From Micromonospora_H sonneratiae (lineage in GTDB: Bacteria > Actinomycetota > Actinomycetes > Mycobacteriales > Micromonosporaceae), in NCBI RefSeq assembly GCF_042679305.1, contig NZ_JBHTMP010000033.1, positions 13,748 to 77,747 on the forward strand: a DNA stretch of 64,000 nucleotides, read 5' to 3'. The notes under the pieces are model-generated. The model saw only the letters and a list, made by a program, of their open reading frames with translations. It was not told the origin of the DNA and searched no databases. The position numbers and the translations under genes are program-made. Shown here one piece after another: positions 33,236-41,375 of this stretch; the first letter of the stretch is position 1, and each line of letters starts with the position of its first letter.

Positions 33236-33273
33236 CTTACCGTTGTTTTTGGTCTGGAAACTACGGGCGGCCC
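33236..33273 (-). repeat. Right 38-bp terminal inverted repeat of the Tn3 element
   Basis: Reverse complement of the left end with two differences. It is followed by AGCAA (33274-33278), the second copy of the target duplication. Confidence 0.95.
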
Positions 33274-33487
33274 AGCAAGAAGGACCAGGACGCCCACCGC
33301 AAGGCCAAAGGCTCCAAAGGCGGTCGCCCACCCGCGTTCGACAAGGACCTATACCGGCTACGCCACGCCGTCGAGAACGGCATCAACAGGCTCAAACGCC
33401 ACCCTGGCGTCGCCACTCGATACGACAGCTGGCGGTCCGCTTCCAAGCCGTCCTGACCATCACCATCATCACCGAGTGGCTATGACC
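33274..33487 (+). pseudogene. IS5-type transposase, 3' part
   Basis: After removal of the transposon and one target copy, the reading continues from the 5' part: DQDAHRKAKGSKGGRPPAFD, LYRLRHAVENGINRLKRHPG and VATRYD, the DDE end of IS5-group enzymes. One base is then missing in the expected codon for Lys, and the true ending QLAVRFQAVLTITIITEWL appears in the next frame. The gene is therefore broken by a stop, an insertion and a frameshift. Confidence 0.85.
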
Positions 33488-33504
33488 AGCTTATGAAACA
33501 CGCC
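33274..33504 (+). mobile_element. IS5-type insertion sequence, right part
   Basis: The remainder of the IS5-family element beyond the transposon. It contains the 3' end of the transposase gene and, after its stop, GACCAGCTTATGAAACACGC, which is likely the right terminal repeat. This runs up to the stop of the HEAT-like gene at 33505. Confidence 0.7.
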
Positions 33505-35100
33505 TTAGGCCGGCCGAACTGGTTGAACCGGCGCTGGCGCGGGGACCGTTGCCACGAGTTCTCGCATCCAGGTGACCGGCATCCCGGGATTGCCACCGAC
33601 CGCCTCCACCACGTCTAGGTCGTCGTCGGTGAGTAGGGCTGGGAGCAGGGCAACCGGCAGGTTCCGGTGCTTGGCCGCGCCGCGGCGCACCGAAGCGTCA
33701 GGGTCGGCAGCCAACCGGGCCACCAACACGGGGGGCAGGTCGCGGTGGTGGGTGGCGATCCTGCGCAGCCGGACTTCTGGCGCCATGGCGAACCGCTCGA
33801 ACGCCCGCACCGTCAGGCTTGGGTGGTCTTCGAGCCGGGGGATGATCTTGTGGTTGTTGCCGCACTCCACGATCACCCGTTCGACCGCCGCCTCTGGCAG
33901 AACATGGTTGCGCCGCACCACGATCCGGCGCACCTCGGCGTCAGTGTCGTGCAGCAGCCGTTGTTCAAGTTCTTCTGGCAAATCGCCGACCGCAGCCACA
34001 GCACGCCTGAAACACGGATATGGAGAGTCGACATAGGTAGCCCTTTCCGCCACTGGGGCGCGCTTGAGCCAGTCCAGTGGCCAGCGCTCCATCCAGGCCG
34101 TGGCGAGGCGGAGCCGGCCCATCTCGAACGCTACCCACCGCTCGTCCAACTGCTGGTCGTCCAGGTCGGCCTTGTCGTCCGGGTTGGGCCCAAGGAACTC
34201 GGCGTGGAGTCGGGCCCGCATTGGCTCCGGCGTGTCCCGCCGGAGGATCATGGTCGAACGAGCCATGCCCCGGGCGAACGGGTCCGGCGAGTCCAGCAGC
34301 GGTTCCAGGATCGCGCGTGGAATGTCGGGATGGTTGACGAGTGTGCCCACCATGGCGAGGTCCGCATCCGGCACCTGGTCGCGATGCAATCGGTTGATCA
34401 GTTCTGCGACCAAGGCGGTGGCCTGCTCGGCGGTCAACGTGACGTAGGGCAACGCCTCACGGCGGGTGGCCGGATCCGCCAGCAGTGCCGGATGCAGGTC
34501 AGCCGGCGGCGGGGGATTCCACGAACTGATCGCCTTGACCCGCACCGTTGGGTCGGGATCGGTCAGGAGTCTCCGATACACCGGTTCTGGGATCTGCCAC
34601 CGGCTGCCAGCCACGGCCTCCCGGACCTGCGGATCCGGGTCGTGGGCCAGCCAGACCCTGACCTCGTCTGGAACAAATCGGTTCCCGGCGACCCGGGCCC
34701 GAACCTCGGGATTCGGGTCGCCGGCCAGCTCGCGCAGAAGGTTGAGCGGCACAGTCGCCCCAGGGATACCCAGGCCGTTGGTGATGTTCCCTTGGGCTGC
34801 TGCCGCGCGGGTGTCCGGATCCCGGTCCCGAGCCAGCTGCCACCGGATCGGGACCGGGGTGGCCGCATTGTGGGCGAGGTTGCGGGTGACCTCCCGATCG
34901 CCGAGAGACAGCAGCGCCTCCGCGACCCCCTCCGGGAAGCCCGCCCGGGACAGTGCCATGGCCCCAGCCGCCCGGCGGTCGCAGGCCAGGCAAAGCAGCA
35001 CGTCCTGCGGGGTGGACGCGTTGACGGCCATCCCTAACAGTGCCCGCACCCGGCGCTCACGGTCCAGGCCGGGACACTTCAGATCCTGCAACGATGACAT
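33505..35100 (-). CDS. HEAT-like / variant leucine-rich repeat protein
   Basis: A 531-residue protein made of about 15 helical repeats. A recurring pattern is DPDPxVRxAVAxN: DPNPEVRARVAGNRFVP, DPDPQVREAVAGSRWQIP, DPDPTVRVKAISSWNPP and, near the end, DPDASVRRGAAKHRNLP. Such repeats form protein-binding superhelices with no catalysis. The ATG at 35100 (MSSLQDLKC) is preferred over 35169. Early Cys residues (CLACDRRAAG, KCPGLD) resemble the Fe-S-linked start of the variant LRR family. Its stop codon lies in the right end of the IS5 element, so its true C-terminus may have been altered by insertion. Confidence 0.75.
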   Translation of the reverse strand: MSSLQDLKCPGLDRERRVRALLGMAVNASTPQDVLLCLACDRRAAGAMALSRAGFPEGVAEALLSLGDREVTRNLAHNAATPVPIRWQLARDRDPDTRAAAAQGNITNGLGIPGATVPLNLLRELAGDPNPEVRARVAGNRFVPDEVRVWLAHDPDPQVREAVAGSRWQIPEPVYRRLLTDPDPTVRVKAISSWNPPPPADLHPALLADPATRREALPYVTLTAEQATALVAELINRLHRDQVPDADLAMVGTLVNHPDIPRAILEPLLDSPDPFARGMARSTMILRRDTPEPMRARLHAEFLGPNPDDKADLDDQQLDERWVAFEMGRLRLATAWMERWPLDWLKRAPVAERATYVDSPYPCFRRAVAAVGDLPEELEQRLLHDTDAEVRRIVVRRNHVLPEAAVERVIVECGNNHKIIPRLEDHPSLTVRAFERFAMAPEVRLRRIATHHRDLPPVLVARLAADPDASVRRGAAKHRNLPVALLPALLTDDDLDVVEAVGGNPGMPVTWMRELVATVPAPAPVQPVRPA

Positions 35101-35457
35101 CGGTGATGATGATAGTCGATCACCCCATCCGATCCGGCGGTTACCGACAGTGATTGCCAGGCGAGCCATAAACGTGAATACAGGACAGTTGGATTACACG
35201 ACCCTGCCAGTCGGACGGGCCTGGTAGCACCGACGAAGTTTCGGCCGGAAAACCGTTTGAGCCCTTCTTCCGCGTTCCCGTAGGTTGCCTGCGACCCGCC
35301 GCAGTGAGGACAGAGGACAAACCGCGTGACCCCGCCCGCTCTTTAGACCTGACACCTTCTTCCGCTCACCTGTAGCCGACGCTCCCGTCGGTTCTGCCGG
35401 GCTGCCCTTGTGCGCCCGGTCGTACAGCGTTTGAGGTCGCGCGTAATCGGCCTCGCG

Positions 35458-35487
35458 TCAGGTCTAGAGAGATCAGGTCTAGAGAGA
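35458..35487 (+). repeat. 15-bp tandem duplication before the DUF1062 gene
   Basis: TCAGGTCTAGAGAGA occurs twice back to back and ends two bases before the ATG at 35490, duplicating the purine-rich ribosome site. Confidence 0.75.
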
Positions 35488-35489
35488 CT

Positions 35490-36050
35490 ATGTCTTCACA
35501 ACCTCATACTGTGCTGCCCTGGGTCGTTCGTCGGACCAGGCTGCCCCTGCTGTCGTTGCGGTGCGTGGACTGCCGGTCGGACTCGGCCACCACCGGCAAG
35601 GGCAGGTTCCGTGTCAACGCCAACGGCAAGCTGCTGGACGTGTGGTTGCTGGTCCGCTGCGTATCCTGCGATCGGACGAGCAAGCTCACCGTGCACGAGC
35701 GAGCAACGGTCAGATCCCTCGATCCGGCCGAGCTCCACGGCTACCGCGTCAACGATCCGGACCTGGTGGCGTCCAGGCTGTTCGATCCGCTGCTCGCCCG
35801 GCGCAACCGCTTCACCCTGGACTGGACGGGGGCCTGGCGGCTGGACACCCCGTCGGCATGGCTCGACGAGGCGTGGCCGGTCCAGGTGGAGGTCGTCTTC
35901 GAGGATCCGGTACCGGTGCGCCCGGAACGGCTCATCGCGAAAGGGCTCGGCCTCAGCAGGAACGAGGTGTTGCGTCGGATCAAGTGCGACATTTCGCTGC
36001 GCCGTCCGACGAGCGCCGGATTCACCTTCACCGTGATGACCGAGGACTAG
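35490..36050 (+). CDS. DUF1062-family protein
   Basis: A 186-residue DUF1062 protein. Two CxxC pairs (LRCVDCRSD, VRCVSCDRTSKL) probably bind zinc. The conserved FRVNANGKLLDVWLLVRC lies between them, and a C-terminal HTH-like segment GLGLSRNEVLRRIKCDISL follows. The family's function is unknown; the zinc ribbon plus the tail suggests nucleic-acid or regulatory binding. It is a single gene followed by a strong terminator. Confidence 0.85.
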   Translation: MSSQPHTVLPWVVRRTRLPLLSLRCVDCRSDSATTGKGRFRVNANGKLLDVWLLVRCVSCDRTSKLTVHERATVRSLDPAELHGYRVNDPDLVASRLFDPLLARRNRFTLDWTGAWRLDTPSAWLDEAWPVQVEVVFEDPVPVRPERLIAKGLGLSRNEVLRRIKCDISLRRPTSAGFTFTVMTED

Positions 36051-36059
36051 CGGGAATGT

Positions 36060-36089
36060 AGCCGGGCGGGCCGGGTGGCCCGCCCGGCT
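36060..36089 (+). terminator. Terminator after the DUF1062 gene
   Basis: AGCCGGGCGGGCC pairs perfectly with its complement over a 4-base loop, ten bases after the stop. Confidence 0.75.
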
Positions 36090-36516
36090 CCCGGAAGGTG
36101 TCGGGTCTTGCGGTCGTAGCCGTACGGGTCATCGCCAATCTCGTTCTGTATCGGGGTGCCCCTTCGGTTGCGGTGTCGGTCCTTCATCGTCGGTCTGCGG
36201 TCGCCATCATCACCGCCCGGCAACCTGGCGAAGACTGCCAAAACACTCAAATCAACTAAAGTGGACACGCCACGGGGCTGGTCACGTTCACCCGTACGCG
36301 GTTGTGCACTTCAACGCGTACGCCGACACTCCGGCAGGTGCAGCCCGCTCATCCACACAACCACTGGTCTGGCGCGTTGGGGGCTGCACCATCGGCACAG
36401 CATCCGTCCGGACCCGCCGAGCGGGGAGACCCGCCAGGACACTGCCGGACGGCGTCGGGGTCAACCTGTGCTGATTCGATCGCGTGTTGCCCTGTTGATG
36501 TTGGCAGACTGATCGC
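36090..36516. other. Gene-free interval
   Basis: I see no supported gene here. The last 40 bases serve as the upstream region of the S9-peptidase-like gene. Confidence 0.5.
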
Positions 36517-37580
36517 ATGACAGGCCTGACCGCCGAGCTCGTGGTTGATGGTCGTGACCCGCAGACCCCGGTGCTCGCCCCGAACGGGCGTCTGCTCTGC
36601 TGCGTTCTTGCTCCCACCAGCCGGATCGGCGACCACCTCGACACCGAATTGTGGCTCGCCGACATCGATGGCGCCGGCGCGTCGCGCCGGGCGACCGCCG
36701 ATACCGCAGTGGAGTCTCGGCCCCGCTGGTCGGCGGACTCGGAGACGCTGTTCTTCCTGTCCGATCGCGCCCAGTCCGGTACCCCGCAGGTCCACCGGCT
36801 CACCCTCGCCGACGCCACGGTGATCGCGTTGACCAACTGGCGCGCAGGCATCATCGACCACCTGCCACTCGCCGACCCCAACCTGGCCGCTCTGCTCGCC
36901 GAGGATGAACCCACCGAGTTGGACGCGCGTCGCGCCCTGGACCGCGACGACGCCATCGGCGGCGAGCGCGAATGGCGTGCCCGGTTGCGCCTGCTCGATC
37001 AGCGCACTGGCCAGGTCACCACCCCGAACGTGTTTGGCACCCGGTACGTCGTGGAACTGCGGCATCGTCCCGACGGCGGCCCGCTCGCTGTACTGACCCA
37101 GGCCAGCGCCGACAACGACTAGGGTCCACGCACCGGCCAACTACACCTGTTCGACCCCACGACCGATACCGCCGAGGACCTCGGAACCGTCGAGGCCGAG
37201 GCACGATCTCTGGCCTGGTGGCCGGGCGAGGACGGTTGGCACCGGGCATGCTCGCCGCGACAGGGGAGAACGGCCAGTTCGAAGCCGCGCTCGGTGGTAG
37301 CACCGGCTGGTCCGGCATCGGACCACACCCACACGACGCGGTCAGCCCGATCTCCTTTGCCAGCCGCATCCGTACTCCGGTGCTCATCCTGCAAGGCGCC
37401 GAGGACACCAACGTCCCCCTCGGCCAAGCCGTGTACTTCCACCGGGCGCTGCGCCACCTCGGCCTCGAGCACGAGTTCGTGATCTACCCCAGGGAAGGCC
37501 ACTCGATCCGGGAACGCAACCACCAACTCGACGTCATGCACCGAACCCGTGCCTGGTTCGATCGTTGGCTCCGGCCCTGA
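36517..37580 (+). pseudogene. S9-family (prolyl oligopeptidase-like) peptidase, broken
   Basis: The N-terminal part reads as a beta-propeller: LVVDGRDPQTPVLAPNGRL, PRWSADSETLFFLSDRAQSG and VHRLTLADATVIALTN. It ends at an in-frame TAG (37120-37122), after which the same frame resumes (LHLFDPTTDTAEDLGTVEAE). A large segment containing the catalytic Ser is missing. The C-terminal third appears in another frame (FASRIRTPVLILQGAEDTNV, HEFVIYPREGHSIRERN) with the Asp and His of the triad. It cannot be an active peptidase. Confidence 0.8.
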
Positions 37581-37789
37581 GCGGGGCGCGTGGTCCTGAT
37601 GTCGTTGCTTCCCATGATGATGACGGCAGTGTTCCCGTATCCACCTGTCGCTACCGACCTGAGCTGACCTCAAGACCCAGGCGGTCTGAGATCCGCAGCG
37701 TCTGAGGATGCGCGGTCTCCGCTTGTGCTCGGGCTCCGCTCGCCGTGTCTTTGAGAACTCGCCAACCTCCTGCCATCACGCTCAACGAA
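37581..37789. other. Gene-free interval
   Basis: No gene is seen. The interval leads to the large hairpin at 37789-37850. Confidence 0.4.
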
Positions 37790-37850
37790 CTTCCCCGCCC
37801 CGATTATTGGATTGCTGATATTGGTAATCCAATAATCGGGGCGGGGAAGT
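37789..37850. repeat. Long perfect hairpin, 25-bp arms
   Basis: The arm from 37789 (ACTTCCCCGCCCCGATTATT...) pairs without mismatch with 37826-37850 across a 12-base loop. The outer half is GC-rich and the inner half AT-rich (GATTATTGGATT). It could be a bidirectional terminator, but the bipartite composition also suits a recombination or replication site. Confidence 0.6.
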
Positions 37851-37977
37851 GGGGCAAAGTGGACATTCAGTCGCTGCACCATAATGACAGTTATTGTGCG
37901 CAACGATTTGGGATGGTGTAATCCACGCGGCGCGTCGTCCGAGCACGCCACCTCACCCGGTGGTCTACGGTCACGGG

Positions 37978-38439
37978 ATGCTCGCGAACGTCAAAGGCCT
38001 GTCCCGGCACTTCACCGAGGAGACCCTGCGCGACTACCTCCTCGAACGCTCGGTTCGTACCACCGAGGGGTGTCTGGTAGTGCGGGGCTACGGTACGCGA
38101 CGCGGCGTCTACCAGAAGGTCGCCGGCCGGGCCTGGGCGCACATCGCCGCCTACGTGGTATTCGTCGGCGCGTACGATCCCACGCTCGACGTCGACCACG
38201 TCTGCAACGTGAAGGACTGCATCGAGCCCACGCATCTTCGGCAGGTGACGCGGGCCGAGAACTGTCGGAGCCGCATACTGCAACCGCAGTGCCGCAACGG
38301 ACACCAGCGGGAGGTGGACAGCGCCACCGGAACCTATCGCCGGACGTGCCGGTTGTGCGACCGGGACACCCAGCGACGGTGGCGCGAGCGGCAGGCGGAG
38401 ATCGTGGCACAGGCTCGGGCGACGATCGGTATCAGCTGA
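37978..38439 (+). CDS. HNH endonuclease
   Basis: A 153-residue protein with an HNH_3-type core: the DVDHVCNVKDCIEPTHLRQV segment supplies the metal and catalytic His residues, and TRAEN follows. Cys pairs (CRNGH, CRLCDRD) form a structural zinc site. Similar small HNH nucleases are found in phages and mobile elements. The ATG at 37978 (MLANVKGLSRHF) is preferred over an upstream start that would run through composition unlike protein. It lies just beyond the long hairpin and beside the degenerate peptidase gene, in a region with other signs of insertion. Confidence 0.82.
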   Translation: MLANVKGLSRHFTEETLRDYLLERSVRTTEGCLVVRGYGTRRGVYQKVAGRAWAHIAAYVVFVGAYDPTLDVDHVCNVKDCIEPTHLRQVTRAENCRSRILQPQCRNGHQREVDSATGTYRRTCRLCDRDTQRRWRERQAEIVAQARATIGIS

Positions 38440-38527
38440 GGGGAGCCTGCCGCCGGCAGGGCTGACACCGCTGTCCTGCTACATCGGTATCAGCCCTCGT
38501 GCAACGCCGGCGGCGGGCCGACCCGCC

Positions 38528-38950
38528 TTACGGTCCGTGGTGGGCCAGGGCGACGATCGCCCGCTCCAGGTGCTCGGTGAGCATCCTGCGTTCGTCGGCG
38601 GTGAACGCCGCGGCCAGTCGTCGCTCGACGGCGAGGACGACCCGGTCGGCCCGACGCACCAGGTCGGTACCCTCGGATGTCAGCCGGGCGACCCGTACCC
38701 GCTGGTGCAACGGCGACACCGTCCGCTCGATCAGCCCTTTCCCTTCGAGGTTTTCGAGTACGGTCGCCATGGTCTGCGGGGTCACCAGGCAGGAGCGGGC
38801 GAGTTGCGCGGCGGACGCCTCCGAGGTCTGCAACAGTACGAGCAGCGCCGCGTACTGCGGGACGGTCAGCCGAAACTCCTGCAGCACGCGCGTCTTCTCG
38901 TTGATCAGCGCCTGTTCGGCGCGTTTGATGACGAGGCCGATCCGTTCCAT
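38528..38950 (-). CDS. MarR-family regulator
   Basis: A 140-residue MarR protein: LTVPQYAALLVLLQTSEAS, QLARSCLVTPQTMATVLENL and EGKGLIERTVSPLHQRVRVA. It starts at ATG 38950, one base after the aldo-keto reductase stop, so the two genes form an operon. The 34-bp dyad at 39986-40019 in the divergent interval is the likely operator, giving joint control of the reductase/marR operon and the isochorismatase-like gene. Confidence 0.9.
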   Translation of the reverse strand: MERIGLVIKRAEQALINEKTRVLQEFRLTVPQYAALLVLLQTSEASAAQLARSCLVTPQTMATVLENLEGKGLIERTVSPLHQRVRVARLTSEGTDLVRRADRVVLAVERRLAAAFTADERRMLTEHLERAIVALAHHGP

Positions 38951-38951
38951 T

Positions 38952-39968
38952 TCAGTAGCGTGTGCCGACGGCCGTCGGTGCGGCGTCGAGCTCGGCGAGG
39001 TCGGCGGCGGTCAGGGTGAGGTCGGCGGCGCCGATGTTGTCCGTGAGATGCCCGAGCCGACGGGTACCCGGGATCGGGATGACGTGCGGCCCCTGCGCGA
39101 GGGTCCAGGCGATCGCAACCTGCGCGGGGGTCACCCCGTGGCGGGCGGCGACGGTGCGTACCGTGTCGACGATGCGGGCGTTGGACGTGCGGGCTTCGCT
39201 GGTGAAGCGGGGGTTTCCGGCGCGCAGATCGCTGTCCTCGAACCGGGTGGTGGTGTCGATGGCGCCGGTCAGGAAGCCTCGTCCGAGTGGCGCGAACGGT
39301 ACGAACGCGGCACCGTTGGCGGCACACCAACCGAGCACGTCGCCAGCGTCGAACGCACCGCTGGCGGCGACGGTAGCTGCGGATGCACCCGTGCTGGGCT
39401 GCCCGAGCGCGTCGCGGGTCCAGAGGGACAGTTCGGACTGTACGGCGGTCACCGGGTGTACGGCGGCTGCGGCGACGGCCTGCTCGACGGTGACCTCCGA
39501 CAGCCCCAGGTAGCGGACGTTGCCGGCCCGGACCATCTCCGCCATCGCCCCCCAGGACTCGGTCAGCGGCACGGCGTCGTCGACGCGGTGCAGGTACCAC
39601 AGGTCGATGTGGTCGGTGCCGAGGCGTTTCAGTGACGCGTCGACGGCGGCACGTAGGTGGGCCGGCGACCCGTCACGGCGGATGGACTTGGTGCGCATGT
39701 CGTCGACCACCAGCCCGGCCTTGGTTGCCAGGAACACCGTGTTGCGCAGGCCCGACAACGCCTCGCCGACAAGGGATTCGTTGTGGCCGTCACCGTAGAC
39801 GTCCGCGGTGTCGATGAAGGTTGCTCCGGCGTCGACGGCGGCCCGCACCACGTCCCGTGATGCGGCATCGTCGCGCGTGCTCTCGGCGTAGGCCCAGCTC
39901 ATGCCCATGCAGCCCAGGCCGATCACGCCCACGTGGCGTCCGGTGGCACCCACCTCACGTGTCCGCAT
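38952..39968 (-). CDS. Aldo/keto reductase
   Basis: A 338-residue AKR. The start is GLGCMGMSWAYAESTRDD. The tetrad residues are seen as Asp and Tyr in FIDTADVYGDGHNE, Lys in VFLATKAGLVV and His in DLWYLHRVDDAVPL. The NADPH-binding tail is PGTRRLGHLTDNIGA. Members reduce small aldehydes and ketones with NADPH. The AKR/MarR/isochorismatase-like cluster with one operator looks like an inducible detoxification unit for a reactive carbonyl or aromatic compound. The inducer is unknown. Confidence 0.92.
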   Translation of the reverse strand: MRTREVGATGRHVGVIGLGCMGMSWAYAESTRDDAASRDVVRAAVDAGATFIDTADVYGDGHNESLVGEALSGLRNTVFLATKAGLVVDDMRTKSIRRDGSPAHLRAAVDASLKRLGTDHIDLWYLHRVDDAVPLTESWGAMAEMVRAGNVRYLGLSEVTVEQAVAAAAVHPVTAVQSELSLWTRDALGQPSTGASAATVAASGAFDAGDVLGWCAANGAAFVPFAPLGRGFLTGAIDTTTRFEDSDLRAGNPRFTSEARTSNARIVDTVRTVAARHGVTPAQVAIAWTLAQGPHVIPIPGTRRLGHLTDNIGAADLTLTAADLAELDAAPTAVGTRY

Positions 39969-39985
39969 GTCCCCACACCCCTCAA

Positions 39986-40019
39986 TAGCAGTACTCTGTC
40001 ATTCAACAGACTACTGCTA
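39986..40019. promoter_or_regulatory. 34-bp operator dyad between AKR and isochorismatase-like genes
   Basis: TAGCAGTA at the left and TACTGCTA at the right enclose a second dyad (TCTGT-N8-ACAGA). It lies 17 bases before the AKR start and 9 before the other start, as a shared MarR operator would. Confidence 0.6.
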
Positions 40020-40028
40020 GGGGCGGCC

Positions 40029-40520
40029 ATGGCAAGGGCTCTCGTTCTCATCGACCTGCAGGAGTGGGTAGTCGAGCGGTACGCGCCAGACGGGGGCACG
40101 GCGGCGGCACGGGCCGCCGAACGGGCGCGACGCTCGTTCCGGGAATCCGGCGATCTCGTCGTCCATGTGCGACATCTGGCCCTCGACGGCTCGGACGGAG
40201 GGCCGGACTCGTCGGTGACACGTTTTGTCGACGAGGTGACGGTCGAGGACGACGACCCGGTCGTCGACAAGTACGACCGCAGCGCCTTCGCGGGCACCCG
40301 GTTGGACGGTCTGCTGCGTGACCATGCGGTCAGCGACGTCACGCTGGCCGGCCTGGTGACCGAGGGCGGCATCGCGGGTACCGCCGTCGACGCGCTACGG
40401 CTGGGCTACCGGGTTTCCGTACTGCTGCCGGCGATTGCCGGGAACACGCCGGCGGGACACCACGGTGCTCTCGACGACCTGCTTGATCGAGGCGTGACGG
40501 TACGGGAGAGCATCCAGTAG
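40029..40520 (+). CDS. Isochorismatase-like hydrolase
   Basis: A 163-residue isochorismatase fold. The Asp lies in ALVLIDLQEWVVERYAP and the Lys in DDPVVDKYDRSAFAGTRLD. The third motif reads LAGLVTEGGIAGTAVDALRL, with Gly where amidase-type members have the nucleophilic Cys. The chain is shorter than usual (160 rather than 180-210). The ATG at 40029 lies just after the operator. It is divergent from and co-regulated with the AKR gene. The reaction is uncertain. Confidence 0.85.
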   Translation: MARALVLIDLQEWVVERYAPDGGTAAARAAERARRSFRESGDLVVHVRHLALDGSDGGPDSSVTRFVDEVTVEDDDPVVDKYDRSAFAGTRLDGLLRDHAVSDVTLAGLVTEGGIAGTAVDALRLGYRVSVLLPAIAGNTPAGHHGALDDLLDRGVTVRESIQ

Positions 40521-40584
40521 CGCTCGTCGGTTCCGAACCGAATAATCACGGCAACGATGGTCCCCAGCGCGGTACGGTCCGCGA

Positions 40585-41325
40585 ATGACTCATGACGACG
40601 GGTACTTCGGGGAAGACGTGGCGGCGAGGTACGACGATCCGTCGTCGCCGATGTTCCAGCTGGACGTCGTGACTGCCACGGTCGACGTGTTGGCGGAGTT
40701 GGCAGGTGGGGGCCGGGCTCTCGAGTTGGGTGTCGGGACGGGGCGTGTCGCGGTGCCGTTGGCCCGACGCGGTGTCGCGGTGCACGGAATCGACCTGTCC
40801 CGGGCGATGGTGGCCCGGATGCGGGCCAAGCCCGGCGGTGATGCGATCGGCGTGACCATCGGCGACTTCGCGACGACGAGAGTGGACGGAACGTTCTCCC
40901 TCGTGTACCTCGTCTTCAACACGATCATGAACCTGACCGCCCAGGAGGCCCAGGTGGCCTGTTTCCGCAACGTCGCGGACCACCTCGAACCAGGCGGTCG
41001 GTTCGTTGTCGAGGTCATGATCCCAGATCTGCGCAAGCTTCCGGCCGGGCAGAACGTCGTCCCGTTCCACACGAGCCCGACCCGGTGGGCGTTCGACCTC
41101 TACGATGTCGCGACGCAGACGATGAGTTCGAACTATGTCGAGGTCGTCGATGGACGCGGGAGGTACCGTTCGATTCCCTTCCGGTACGTCTGGCCGGCGG
41201 AACTCGATCTGATGGCCAGACTTGCCGGGCTGCGGCTGCACGAGCGCTGGGATGGTTGGGCGAGGGATCCGTTCACCAGCGACAGCGCCCAGCATGTCTC
41301 GATCTGGGAGAAGCCCACCGGTTGA
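40585..41325 (+). CDS. Class I SAM-dependent methyltransferase
   Basis: A 246-residue methyltransferase: motif I ALELGVGTGRVAVPLARRG, motif II VHGIDLSRAMVARM, a post-motif DFATTRVDGTFSLVYLVFN and the later HLEPGGRFVVEVMIP. The C-terminal RYVWPAELDLMARLAGLRLH is typical of the Methyltransf_25 group acting on small molecules. There is no strong ribosome site, so it may be leaderless. A GNAT gene follows 50 bp downstream on the same strand. Confidence 0.9.
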   Translation: MTHDDGYFGEDVAARYDDPSSPMFQLDVVTATVDVLAELAGGGRALELGVGTGRVAVPLARRGVAVHGIDLSRAMVARMRAKPGGDAIGVTIGDFATTRVDGTFSLVYLVFNTIMNLTAQEAQVACFRNVADHLEPGGRFVVEVMIPDLRKLPAGQNVVPFHTSPTRWAFDLYDVATQTMSSNYVEVVDGRGRYRSIPFRYVWPAELDLMARLAGLRLHERWDGWARDPFTSDSAQHVSIWEKPTG

Positions 41326-41375
41326 CCCGACGGCACTACGACCGGCCACCATGGCGGGACCGGTACAGTCGCGCT

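Larger units (their letters stand above)
25206..33273 (+). mobile_element. Complete Tn3-family transposon with tyrosine recombinase
   Basis: An 8068-bp element bounded by 38-bp terminal inverted repeats (25206-25243 and 33236-33273) that begin GG-CCGCCCGTAGTTT and end CAACGGTAAG at their inner edge. It is flanked by a perfect 5-bp target duplication, AGCAA (25201-25205, 33274-33278). Contents, left to right, are tnpA (+), a nested miniature element, a cargo operon on the minus strand (DUF1330, MFS, MarR), a frameshifted small gene, a resolution site and a tyrosine recombinase gene (+). TnpA plus tyrosine recombinase is the Tn4430-type organisation. The intact ends and target duplication indicate a recent insertion. 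Confidence 0.93.

Noticed and set aside
31661..33496. 611-codon plus-strand frame over the recombinase gene
   Set aside because: Only its first 75 codons look like protein (the frameshifted small gene). The rest is an Arg/Pro/Ala-rich shadow of the recombinase gene.
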